Below are positions 10,366 through 20,239 of a stretch of 64,000 bases of DNA, in pieces. Every line of letters starts with the position of its first letter. Position 1 is the stretch's first letter. The stretch is taken from positions 6,753,414-6,817,413 of the forward strand of contig NC_134034.1 in assembly GCF_964204645.1 (NCBI RefSeq). Reading direction: 5' to 3'. The translations under genes were made by a program, and so were the position numbers. Source of the DNA: Tubulanus polymorphus. Its lineage: Eukaryota > Nemertea > Palaeonemertea > Tubulaniformes > Tubulanidae. The notes under the pieces were generated by a model. It saw nothing but the letters and a program-made list of their open reading frames with translations, was not told the DNA's origin and searched no databases.

Positions 10366-10458
10366 CGGTATTCGAAAAACGCCTAATGAAAAACACCGAA
10401 TCGGAAAACGCATAACGCCTAATTCATAGTAACATCCAAGAAATTGACCTAAATCCCT

Positions 10459-10494
10459 ACGTGAACTATGTACGCAACGCTACATAGTTCACGT
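10459..10494. repeat. Perfect inverted repeat, 14-bp stem
   Basis: ACGTGAACTATGTA and its exact complement TACATAGTTCACGT are separated by eight bases. It lies 30-40 bp inside the left TIR of the 782-bp element. Confidence 0.8.
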
Positions 10495-10871
10495 CGGAGT
10501 GCGTGGAGCGCCGCCCATTCCATCTTCGTTTCTACTGTCTTTGGTTACACAGGCTTATCTGTGTTATCATTTCATATTAAGACAGAGTATTATGATTATA
10601 AAAGACATCATATTTCTTATATGGAACATAAAGTTTATTATTTTTTGTTCAAGGAAGTTCAGGGGCTGGACATTATTTAGTCTCTCATTGGTTCGGTAGG
10701 TTCACATTAGCGTGGTTGTGAACAGTTTTGGAGGATAATTTTGAGAAAGGCTATTTTATCAGTCTTTGTGTGCGTTGTACCTACGAGCGTAGGTTGTACC
10801 ATAGTTATGCATTCCGGTTTCAAAATTCAAGAAAGCCGGTTTATAACCGCGGCGTTTGTTTTCGCGTTATC

Positions 10872-10907
10872 ATAGAAGTGTAAACTGTTTCAGTTTACAC
10901 TTCTATG
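10872..10907. repeat. Perfect inverted repeat, 17-bp stem
   Basis: CATAGAAGTGTAAACTG and its exact complement CAGTTTACACTTCTATG are separated by only two bases. It lies in the right part of the 782-bp element. A stem this long with a two-base loop may cruciform or may be the footprint of a smaller insertion. Confidence 0.8.
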
Positions 10908-11157
10908 GCGTTATGTAATAATTGCTTGCACGGCGGACATTCTATCATCATCCTATAATGAAGTTTATTAGAGTAGTAGTCTCGTTTCGTGAAGCGTAAA
11001 ACACATGTATTTTCAAACTTTTCCGTTGATGAGTTGGATTGTGAGTCTCAGTAGATGGTGCAATTACGAAATTAGGTCATTTTCTAGGAATTAGGCGTTA
11101 TGCGTTTTCCGATTCGGTGTATTTCATTAGGCGTTTTTCGAGTACCGGTTAATATGC

Positions 11158-11836
11158 ACCGGATCTCGGTAAAAGTGTTGACGATTGTTGAGGTTCTCGT
11201 GGCGGCATACGAAAGTGCTTTTGTCGAATTCCGCATGGCTTTCAATAGTCGCATTGAATATACGTGACTGTATGTCGTATCTGTTATGATCCAATCTATT
11301 CGGCACTAGCGATGTCACTAATTTAGTCTCCGGAAATTTGTTTTTGATTTCGTTGACAAGATCAATATAACGGTCCACACACTTATCGGCACTATTTGTT
11401 TTACGGATATCATTGGTCCCTATATGAAGGACATGACGGATTTTGACTGATATCCCTGACATCACTAGATGCTTCATTTACTGTGTACGCTGTTAGTTTT
11501 TCGACGTCACACGAATCGTTAACAAAGCGGTCAGGATTAATTCGTATAAGAATCACCTATGATAACTACTCGTCTACGCTCACGACGACTACGGGTGCTG
11601 CGGCTACGTTTGTCGCCATGGTGAGATGTTCGTCGACTTCGATTATGAACGACTTTGAATGTCGCATGACGAGCACTAGTTTCCGGACAGTCGTATACGC
11701 TTTCATCCCTGGGACTATCGGTAGTCAGTGAATTACGGTTAGAATGAGCATCCGGACTGCGCAACTCATTCAAGTTCTCTGTGTTCGATTTTTCACGCGA
11801 GACCCTTTCCAACAGGTCTTTCAACTCGTTTCTCAA
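11158..11836 (-). pseudogene. CR1-like ORF1, SGNH esterase domain
   Basis: Read from 11836 downward: a Ser/Arg-rich linker leads into RRVVIIGDSYT (block I, nucleophile Ser in GDS) near 11540. After a frameshift between 11540 and 11477 comes VLHIGTNDIRK (block III, GxND), then LVTSLVPNRLD. The last readable codons before the insertion at 11147 are DPVHIN, the block V D-x-x-H. All key residues of an SGNH hydrolase (Ser, Asn, Asp, His) are present. In CR1 elements this esterase lies in ORF1 after a PHD finger, as here. Its role in retrotransposition is not settled. Confidence 0.85.
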
Positions 11837-12261
11837 ATCATTGTCATCATTAGATTTCTGTAGAATGTCTTTTATCCTGCAGGCGTTCCTGTCGGCAACT
11901 TTTTTCAGGCGGTGACGCCCTTTTCCAAGTTCGGTAGCGGCATTGTCAGTTCAGAGATACGGTCGAATCGTATGATCGCGTCATCAATTTTAGTATGTAT
12001 GGATTTTAGTTTTTAGGTAGATTTTAGAGGAATCTGGACGCATTGGTTCACTTGTTGAGTTAAGGTGACTATGGAAGCTTGCAGTGACTTATACCATATA
12101 TCCAGATTCTCGGCACCATCTGTTATTGTAGAGCTGTAGTCAGTCTAGCAAGCAGCATTAGCAGAGAAGTCGCCGATATCGATAGACGTGCTGCCATCTC
12201 TAAATGACTTCATATCGGTAGGTTCGGAAGTTTGGGCGTCATCGGCTTTTTGAACCAGGTT
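11837..12261 (-). pseudogene. CR1-like ORF1, linker and coiled-coil region
   Basis: The minus strand from 12261 reads LVQKADDAQTSEPTDMKSF and continues as an acidic/Ser linker, then stretches such as LTQQVNQ and DDNDLRNELKDLLERVSREK that suit a coiled coil. Stops near 12150 and 12015 and at least one frame change break it. Its first codons join in frame to the PHD finger across the hAT block when one CAGGTT copy is removed. Confidence 0.75.
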
Positions 12262-12502
12262 CAGAGCCGTCGGAAGGGATTTCTCAGTGGTGAGGCTTAT
12301 TCCCGAATGGGGGGTGTGGGCCCTCCCCAGAAAAATTTTGAAAATTCAATCACCAGAGATGCATTTTTGGGCCATTTCACGGTCTCATTCACAGAAGCAC
12401 GAGAACTCGTGAGCAACCACCTAGTACAGATAACGACGAGCTGCTACGTGGTACATCGAGCTTTTGAAAAAGCATAACAAATTTTTTGGTTGAGCAAAAA
12501 AG

Positions 12503-15500
12503 CAGGGGCGGATCCAGGGGCATATTTTGACTGCCTTCTAAAAGAAATGAGGGCACCCAAAGGGGGAGCGCGGGGTAACCCCCCTCGCCGGTGGGGGTTT
12601 GTGGGGTCTCCCCCAAGAAAATTTTTAATTTTCAAGTCCTCAGATGCATTTTCCCAGCATCTAGGACATATTTTTCTCAATCCTCACAATCCAAAATAAA
12701 GCCTTAAACACTGATGTAAGCAAAGTCTCCAACCAAAAATCCAAAATGCAAAAAGACATATGTTCAAGATTTATATATATTTATTTTCAGTTTCATTTTC
12801 AGCATTTTTATGGTATGGTTACAACTTACATAATATTACAAGATTGCATAAAGTGAATATTTGTAATACATACTGGAAACAACATTTATGAAAATGGCAA
12901 TTTAAATATTTCCTTATTTAATATAGCATTTTGAGATAATTATCTCAATTATATTATTATATGAGTACATTGCACTAGGATCATGTTATATAATGTACAA
13001 TGTATCCATAAAATACTATTTTCAATACCGATTTATTGCTTAAATACATATTTGAACTTTATATTTTTCAGTTAAAACACACAGACTCTCATAAATTTCA
13101 AATGAGACATACCCAGATACCAACAAATTGCACCATATTTCCACTATTCTTCAGTTAGCTCACACATTGCAAATGAGACATTTTCCATTGATACAGCAGC
13201 AAATTAAACAATATTTACAATTATTTTACAGTTAAAAATGACAGAATCTCACACATTGCTAATGAGGCATTTATGAAAGAAAATAAAACTACTATATACA
13301 CTACAAAATAAACATTTATCTCATAAAGTTATCAATATCCAATGTTATTTTTATCAAAATAACTTTAATTTACTGATACTGAACTATATTATACTATATA
13401 ATAATACTGATTGATTCAGCTCTGAATTACAATGCTGAGTAAATCATTCCAGCAAATAAATTCCAAATAATACTTTTCATAATCTGACATAATCAACCAT
13501 ATATTTCAAAACATTTTACCACAAACAGCTATTAAAACTTGTAATTTCTGATATTTAACGGTTTATAATGTACACAAAACCACAAGCAATAAGAATAAAT
13601 TCACTAAAAAATTCCCATTAATACATATTTTGTCCTGACAGCAGTAAACCAGTCACAAAGGCAAACAACAATATCTGCTGAACACAAAACTCAATCACGT
13701 CATGAATACCAGTTCTAGTTTATTATATCTAGCAGCACCATCTTTCTAGGATGCTGACGGGCAAATATATCAATCACTGCCTGAATGTCAATTTTCAGGG
13801 AACTATAGACTGAAAGGAGAGCTAAGCCATTCATGCGGCTTTGATTCATGGTGCTTCGCAAATAAGTTTTGAGACGTCTCAGAAGTGAGACAGAGCGTTC
13901 ACACTCACATGATGTAACGGGCATAGTCCCCAGTAACACTAATGCTGCCCTGATATTAGGAAACAAATCAGCATCTACAATGGGTAGGAGTTGCGTAAGA
14001 TGTTTTGGAACTTCTTTCTTGCTTTCAGCTGTCTTTTTCCAGTAAGATTCCCAAAGATGCAGTTCAACATTCAAAGAACTAGGTGATGGCAGGTCATCAA
14101 TGTACTCCATACAGAATTCTTTGAATGGCTTCGCCCATTCTTTGTTAGCTAAAACCGTTGCTGGCAACACGGAGAATGCAGAAAGAATAGTTTCCTGACC
14201 ACTGAAAAAACGATCATTTATCTCGGAATACAAATGATCCAGTATTGGTATAGCAATAGCACGTTTGAAGTACTGTTCTACTGACTCAGCTGGGATGTTG
14301 CTTCGCTGAGTCTGACGACCACATGTTCGGGGTTTTTGAACGTCAACTTCAAGCAAACTGGCTAAAGCGGTAGCCTGTTGAAACCATAATAGGTCGTAGG
14401 AGTCGAGATTTGATCGATATTTCTCGATAGTATCACGGACAGCTTTTAAGCACAAATATGCACGATTGGAATCCTGGTTCGCGTACTACAACTTAACGGT
14501 CAGACTAGTCGTCACACTCAGACATTCACGTGTCAAGATATAAGCGGCAATGAACGGAAAATTGGTAATCGCATGGTAGAGCCCATTTGCTTTTACCACA
14601 GAATCTGGATTCCAATGCTTTTCTGCATTCATACTTATCAAATCCAGGGTTTCAACGACAGCCACCACTATATCCGAAAACACCTCCATTACATCTAGGC
14701 GTTGGACCCATCTAGTTTGACAAAGGTCCAACAGCTTTGAGCGCTTACTTTCAGGGCACAGTACCTTGATCTTTTCAGAGAGTGCACCTTGTCGTTTTGG
14801 GGAATTTGAAAAAAATCTCGACAACTCCCCCAAAGTGTCCATCATGTTTTTCACCTGTGCAACTGATGCAGTTTTCGTGACGCAGAGATTAAGACGATGA
14901 GATGCACAGTGTACATATTTCACTTTGCGATACTGTGTTTTAATGCGAGTTGACGCACCCTTACATACACCAGACATATTTCCAGCCCCGTCAAAACATT
15001 GTCCCCTACAATCTTTCATGTCAAGGCCAAGGCCTTCAACTGTTTCTATCAATAGTCGGGCTATTTCTTCCCCTGATGTACCAGAATCACACCAAATAAA
15101 CTGCAGGAAAGATTCGTGAACTTCACCATTCGAATCAACATATCTCAGAATGAGAGGCATCTGTTCTATGTTGCTGCAATCCGATGCCTCATCAGCTAAA
15201 ATTGAGAAGTAACGGTTCATTTTTATGTCATCTATAATTGTTTTTTGAATCCATTCTTTCAAACAGTCAATCAGTTCATTCTGAATGGTTTTAGAACGAT
15301 ATGTACTTGTTTTTGAACACTTTTTAAAATGTTCCGTCAGTGTTGCATCACCAGCATCGCATCGAAACTCCAATAACTTTTGGAAATTACCAGAATTACT
15401 TTCTAAATCCAGATGTTTCGAGTCATCACGGTGTCCACGCAATGGGATATTTTGATTCCCAAGAAATATGACAGTTTTCAAAATGGATTTCAGAATTTTG

Positions 15501-17376
15501 CGATTTTCAGCAATTCGTTTTTGATTTGTTGTACTCGTTAAATTGTTGACTCCCAAGGGTTTGGGATTCCATTACACTGAGAAACATTTTCTCACAGCAA
15601 ACTGCATCATGATGTACTTTAGAGTTATCCCTATGGGATGTAAATCTAGAACTTGCGCATGTCCAGTCAATAAAGGGAGTCGAAACTAAACGTTCTAACT
15701 TGGCATCGTGTTTTTTCTAATGTGCGACCAAAGAAAACACATGGTCGACAGAAAGCACCTGATAGTTCCTCGGAATATGCAAACCAATGGAATTGTTTGA
15801 GCCAATCAGCATTAAATGATCGGTTTTTTAAGCCATATATGTCCGTTTTGGGAAATTTATACTTTTCTGTCGGCACCCACAAGTTACATAAAGCATTGTA
15901 CTTTTCAGCATCTTTCATTGTCCTTGTTTTGCCAACTAACAATCCAATATCTGAAAACAAAACCACAGATAAAGTCAAATTCTGTACATGCACACATTCA
16001 AACAAGCAAAACAGAACTTACAAATATTCCTGGAAAGCTCCATAACACGCAATATTTGGCAACCATTCATTGGCCTATAAAAGTTATAACTTAATCCAGG
16101 GGCAGATTAAGGGGATACGCCGCAATCTTGCCAAAAATTTCTCCAAATGTTTCTTCAGAATAGATAATGGATCCCCCTGTTGACACATGCAGAGAATTAA
16201 ATAAGAAAATTATCGCATACAAACGTACCCATCATATTATTATTATTTGTGTCACGATTCTCATAGGCAGACATGATTTGATGATGATCATTCGATGAAA
16301 TCTGGGGTACCGGTACACTATCAGTTGGTACAATTACTGGAGTTTCAATCATCACTGCATTAGATGGTGGTGTAATTGATTCCCTGTCCATGATGTCAGA
16401 ACTGGATGTCGTGGTTGTTTCGACGATATCATGTGGATGGTCACCGGCTTCAGCACTCTCTGTGATGTCAGAACGGGATGTCGCAGTTGTTTCGACGATA
16501 TCATGCGGATGGTCACCAGTGGCAGCATTAGAGTGATTAACTGGTTCTGCTGAACGACCACTGAAAAATAGAAAAACAAGTTGCATAAATATTCATTTAA
16601 ATGTGCCCTTTTCTGACTTTACTACGCCAGGCCCAGGCTGCCCCCAGGATTAATGTTGCCTTTTAGCTGGAAAGTGCCCTTTTTATACTGAACTTGCCCC
16701 TAACAAGAGCTATGTATGTGCATATATTATCTTTGTGAATGCATGCAGCCCTAGACCTTTTAAGATGCCTCCGGGGGTGGATTCTTGAGTTTGACTCTTT
16801 GACTTTGACATTTGTTACGCTAGCCTTGAGGCCTATAAATTGCCTCTGTTTACGGCTGTTTGACCTAGAGACAGCTCATAAATCATAAACAGTGTTGTCA
16901 AACAAATGTTAAAGTTCTAACCTGAACAACGTAAATAAGGTTTTGCAGCGCTTTGCATCATCTTTTAGTAATTTTTCTCGGTCACGCTTTCTCCGTGCTG
17001 CCGATGGCATTTTTCATGTTGTGAATGATTCTCCACACAGGGCGCGATGCATTAACTATTACCGTAACTGCGGACATCGGCAACGGAAAACTGCCGACAT
17101 CGGCATCGGAAGTTTTGATAACGACTCTCAGTTCATGCGGGTTGTAATGTGCCGGCCTGGGGTTACAGATCGTTATCTCTAGTGCCCCCCCCCCCCACAC
17201 GAAAACTCATCGGAAAAGGTTCACTTCGAATCACGATTATAATCTATATGCTACTTTGCTATAGTAGATTTTTTTACTATCACTTAAAAATAAAAAATGC
17301 GTTCCTTTAAGAGGGGCACTCGGGATTTTTTGACTGCCTTCCGGAAGGCATGGAAGGCACCCTGGATCCGCCCCTG
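12503..17376 (-). mobile_element. hAT transposon with typical CAGGGGCGGATCC ends
   Basis: CAGGGGCGGATCCAGGG at 12503-12519 is inverted at 17360-17376 (CCCTGGATCCGCCCCTG). The GACTGCCTTC motif also recurs inverted just inside. Such CAGGGGCGG ends are usual for hAT elements with ZMYM/TTF-type transposases. The transposase gene runs on the minus strand (16560-13715). No clear eight-base target duplication is seen at these inner ends. The ~1.2 kb between 12503 and 13714 is AT-rich and I see no gene in it. 16587-17306, upstream of the recognised exons, may hold a first exon but none is recognisable. Confidence 0.8.
13715..16560 (-). pseudogene. hAT transposase, ZMYM/TTF zinc-finger type, with intron
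   Basis: An exon runs 16560-16229, an intron 16228-15951 (starts GTACGT, ends TTTTCAG), and the main exon 15950-13715. The intron is phase 1 and the joined codon gives D-I-G, the normal start of the next domain. The first exon has two near-identical copies of GDHPHDIVETT about 60 bp apart. The main exon holds the TTF-type finger (DWLKQFHWFAYSEELSGAFC), a DUF4371-like RNase H-fold core (FSILADEASDCSN, GQCFDGAGNMSG, HCASHRLNLC, RWVQRLD) and the C-terminal hAT dimerisation block (SCECERSVSLLRRLKTYLRSTM). Damage: frameshifts near 15710 and 15540 and an in-frame TAG at 14486-14488. The acceptor at 16561-16562 implies a further upstream exon. Confidence 0.88.
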
Positions 17377-17397
17377 AAAAGTGCTCCGACGGCTCTA

Positions 17398-17960
17398 CAG
17401 GTTAGACAGGTTACATAGCGGGCAGATGTAGATCTCATGTATGTCGAACGATATCCGGGCCATGTCTTGTTTCTGGAGGCCAGTACATAGATTATGCATC
17501 CAACTTTCACACAAAGAGCATTGAACCAATTGTCTGTTATCTGGGTTTTGGCAAACGGTGCAACTAGACTTTTGAGGAAATTGTTTGTGTCCATTGTTTG
17601 TGTCTGAGGCGACTGGGGGTCTAACTGACTCTGTTTAGGTTTATTCAGTTTTTCCAACATTTTCGGGAAGGTGTCTCTCACCCGGAACGAGTTCCCTTGG
17701 ATATTCAGCTTGGGAGTCTTTTTCGTTGACCCTCTATACAAAGTTGTGTGAATGGTACCCAATTTGTTGTTCTGGCTGTCAGTATACATTCCAGAAAACT
17801 GAAGACCGTGATCTCCGCGGGCTATCGGATTACCATAGCTAGCACGGAGTACCTCGAGGATAGACTTCGCTTTTTCTTTGCATAGGTCTATTACCACTGA
17901 CTGTGGTTTCTCACTTATCGCAACCTTACGGTAACCTAGTTCATCATCAAATGAGTTCAC
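17398..17960 (-). pseudogene. CR1-like ORF1, central region and PHD finger
   Basis: From 17960 downward the protein has a basic/hydrophobic domain, with a TTLYRGSTKKTPKLNIQGNSF core of the kind found in LINE ORF1 proteins of marine invertebrates. A proline/glutamine-rich linker and then a PHD-type C4HC3 finger follow. The finger is in a second frame: CTVC, then C-SLC, WMHNLC and finally CPLC between about 17555 and 17405. A frameshift near 17570 separates it from the part before. The finger ends three codons before the hAT insertion. PHD fingers in CR1 ORF1 are established; here the zinc ligands are all intact. Confidence 0.82.
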
Positions 17961-18240
17961 GAAGTTCTGCTACTGGATCTCCTCTCAGATTTCTGGCCCT
18001 GCTGGAGTATATGGTCTCTCAGTTGGGTGTACGCAGAGTTCAGTTTCTGGAACGAGGTGGTGGCATCAGATCTGTTGAACTTATCGGGGTGTATTTCTTT
18101 AGCGATGGAGATGTATTTGGTCCTAACATCATCAAGGCTTGAAGGCAGCTCATCGAGTTCTAAGATTTTGAGGAGTTCCACGTTATTACTATATTTGATT
18201 TTATACGTGATACTGATGGAAAAGTTTCTCACATGAATTT
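17957..18240 (-). pseudogene. J-domain (DnaJ-type) at the head of the CR1-like ORF1
   Basis: About 90 codons. Residues ~18-80 fit a J-domain: helix I around NNVELLKILELDEL, helix II DDVRTKYISIAKEI, the diagnostic HPD tripeptide in IHPDKFN, helix III ATTSFQKLNSAYTQL and a short helix IV. J-domains recruit and stimulate Hsp70 through helix II and HPD. The frame ends in TGA at 17957-17959 but overlaps the next ORF1 segment by a few bases in another frame, so a one-base shift separates them. No in-frame ATG lies between the upstream stop at 18239-18241 and the domain; an ATG at 18232-18234 is one frame off. Whether the domain belongs to the LINE or to flanking DNA is inferred from this near-continuity. 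Confidence 0.75.
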
Positions 18241-18241
18241 A

Positions 18242-18915
18242 CGACGATCGACGAATATTACAGACCAGAACGCTGCTCGGTTTTGTTATCTATCTATAGC
18301 ACATCACCTTTTCTGCCTACGTTGGGGTAAACAGCATTAAATTTCAATTTTCTCCGGACACGGTAAGTTTGTTGTGATCACAAGTGTGTATGACCTGTTG
18401 ACTGGAAGCCTCGAGTGTTTGTCAGAGATGACGTCAGAAACACACACCTGCTGACATAAACAATAACAGTTAGCACGTGCTGAAATTGCTGATTTCAAAG
18501 TGATATTTCTGAGTAGTGGCTGAACTAGAATTCAAACCAGTAGCATATTTGATAGTTGTGAATACATCACATTTGAAAATGACTTGTACACAATATTCTT
18601 TTTTGATGGCATTTGCTCTTTAATGAGCCACGTATTTCACAACGGAAGTGGATAATCCGCAAATAAATGCCAAGTGTGAACGCTTAGTACCATACTAAAA
18701 TCCTATTGTGAACGCAGCTTATAAAAGGTAGCACACCATTGGTGATTTGCTACATTCTGATTGTAAGAATTACAAAGATATTACCAATGCCACTTGATAT
18801 TGGGTCCACTGTGTGTATGGTAGTAAGAAGGTGATACAGCTGATCCGTTACTGCCCCGGTTACTGTAAAAATACTTATTCAATGACATTTATATCAAACC
18901 GCACCTAGGTGACAA
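18242..18915. other. Intergenic, CR1 5' flank and 3' flank of the CHPF gene
   Basis: No gene is seen. The sequence is AT-rich and unique within the window apart from a ~46-bp match at 18822-18869 to the last CHPF exon, listed separately. Confidence 0.5.
18822..18869 (-). pseudogene. Duplicated fragment of the last CHPF exon
   Basis: GTAAGAAGGTGATACAGCTG and the following ~26 bases match 19643-19690 in the same orientation with about seven differences. That exon region encodes the VSLAVKDQLYHFLTTY stretch. The fragment lies about 100 bp downstream of the gene's stop and AATAAA. It may mark a partial tandem duplication of the 3' end of the gene. Confidence 0.6.
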
Positions 18916-18921
18916 GTCTTG

Positions 18922-18927
18922 TTTATT
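18922..18927 (-). terminator. Polyadenylation signal AATAAA of the CHPF gene
   Basis: AATAAA reads on the minus strand 49 bp after the TAA stop at 18978-18976. It is the first such signal downstream, which suggests a very short 3' UTR. Confidence 0.6.
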
Positions 18928-18975
18928 ACCAAGAAAATCATATTTGTACATTCTCAATTATTGCATATTGTATCA

Positions 18976-19961
18976 TTATAGTTTTCCGGATTGTTTCAAA
19001 AAATACGTAGCAAGGTGCCTCTTATCACCAAACATCTTAGCATGTTGCACATGACAATTTGCCATATGTTCACCGGTACAATTGAATGGCTTGTATGCAA
19101 GTCGAAGGTCAGGATCGATTCCATGCAAAATGTGAACGTCACTGAATTGCACAAACATATCCATTATAGTCGATGATGACCCTTCATTTCTACCATTGTG
19201 TGATTTATTATCCGCAGCAAGGAAATCACTTGCGTAAAAACTAGCATGTTCCGCCGAATGCGTATTGAAATATCCGTTGTCTTTGTGCACATCAAAGTTA
19301 GTACTATTGTTGCCAGTGAATCTCGGATCATACTGCCAAAAACCGATTGGAAAAAACACCTGTTGCCCACGAATTGTATTGATACGAACACGGTTCACGA
19401 ATTGTAAATTCATATGCATAGTAACTGAGCCCAGAAACATGATGGAGTCAATCATTGCTTTTTTGGCAATCACTCCTCGGATGACAGAAAATGGGCCAGA
19501 CACTTCGTCTAGTAGCACCCATTTCAAGCAGTTGTCATATGCATCGATGATGAACCTATATGTCTGTAAAATTTCAGGTCTTTCAAAAACCATCATCAAA
19601 TCTACATTGGTTCCAGTTTTACAAAACTCGAATAAATACGTCGTAAGAAAGTGATACAGCTGATCCTTCACGGCCAAGCTTACTGCAATGATGACAGTAA
19701 CATGCGTCGTCTCCGTAACGTACTGTATTGGTACAAGCTCAACGTGGTTTAGTGGACGGATGAGATTGGCATGATGAATGATGGAACACTTTTTCTGGGA
19801 GTCATACATTTCTACATCAACCATGTATTCTATCCCCCGAGATGGATCAAAGCGCCGATAACCATTCACCAAACGCGTGTAATGTAGGTGGTTACCAAAC
19901 TGATCCTGCAGTGTCAAAAAAGTTTTGTTCAAAATACTTGAGATGTCTATTTCGTCGATCC
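18976..19961 (-). CDS. CHPF: CHPF-like, coding exon 6 (C-terminal glycosyltransferase-like domain)
   Basis: The acceptor is TTTTTTGTAG|GG at 19962-19963 and the exon continues phase 1 from exon 5. It encodes about residues 415-742. Landmarks are the LVNGYRRFDPSRGIEYMVDV motif of the CHGN family, RPLNHVELVPIQYVTE, a MFLGSVTMHMNLQFVNRVR block, QQVFFPIGFWQYDP, and a C-terminal FVQFSDVHILHGIDPDL. In catalytic chondroitin synthases the block before the FLxRCR helix carries a DxD metal site (DVDM). Here it reads SVTM, with no DxD. CHPF of vertebrates also lacks that site and works as the partner of CHSY enzymes in chondroitin polymerisation in the Golgi. The stop TAA is at 18978-18976. Confidence 0.92.
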
Positions 19962-20239
19962 CTACAAAAAATAAACAAATGTAATGATCATTGGTTGATA
20001 TGTCGTTACTATGGTGCCCTTTAATGTAACTGTGTTTGTTGTGAATTTTCAAGCACATTAATAGTGTATCCTGAGTAAGGGGCTGCAACTTGTTGAAATA
20101 TTGATATGAAAAACTAGATCAGAGTTGCCACTACTGAAGATACAACTGGGTCAGCAGCTCAGCAACTAGGAGGGTGGTCTATCTTTAAAAGCTGACGACT
20201 GATGCATGGGGAGGAATGAATGCGCAAGCAACAAATGTA
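19962..20239. other. Start of CHPF intron 5, nothing recognised
   Basis: AT-rich intron sequence. I see no repeat or coding signal here. Confidence 0.4.

Larger units (their letters stand above)
10366..11147. mobile_element. 782-bp DNA-transposon-like element with ~60-bp TIRs and 10-bp target duplication
   Basis: The left end (10366-10425) starts CGGTATTCGAAAAACGCC and the right end (about 11088-11147) is its inverted copy with two differences. The direct repeat GTTAATATGC flanks it at 10356-10365 and 11148-11157. It sits inside the SGNH esterase codons of the CR1-like ORF1. No transposase is encoded. A duplication of 9-10 bp and long TIRs recall Mutator-like (MULE) elements, so a non-autonomous MULE is the best guess. 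It contains two perfect internal hairpins at 10459-10494 and 10872-10907. Confidence 0.85.
12262..17397. mobile_element. hAT-type block inserted in the CR1-like ORF1, outer TIRs
   Basis: The left end CAGAGCCGTCGGA (12262-12274) is matched by its inverted copy TCCGACGGCTCTA at 17385-17397, with only the terminal base differing. The six-base direct repeat CAGGTT abuts both ends (12256-12261 and 17398-17403). The subterminal region at 12280-12370 (CCCTCCCCAGAAAAATTTT, AGATGCATTTTTGGG) resembles the one inside the second, inner end at 12595-12660. The outer element therefore looks like a relative of the inner hAT and was probably small before the inner one entered it. A six-base duplication is short for hAT (usually eight). 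Confidence 0.75.
8030..18241 (-). mobile_element. CR1-like non-LTR retrotransposon, split by two later insertions
   Basis: On the minus strand the order is ORF1 (J-domain, PHD finger, coiled-coil linker, SGNH esterase) then ORF2 (EEP endonuclease, RT). PHD plus esterase in ORF1 is the known mark of CR1-clade LINEs. Two insertions break it: 12262-17397 (hAT block) and 10366-11147 (TIR element). Taking out each insert plus one copy of its flanking direct repeat rejoins ORF1 codons in frame, which shows that the separated parts belong to one element. Without inserts the LINE is about 4.3 kb. The 3' end of RT and the 3' UTR are missing below about 8030. Several frameshifts and stops show it is dead. 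Confidence 0.85.

Noticed and set aside
12232-12699. Several small frames on both strands
   Set aside because: They lie in GC-rich hAT terminal sequence and carry no motif.
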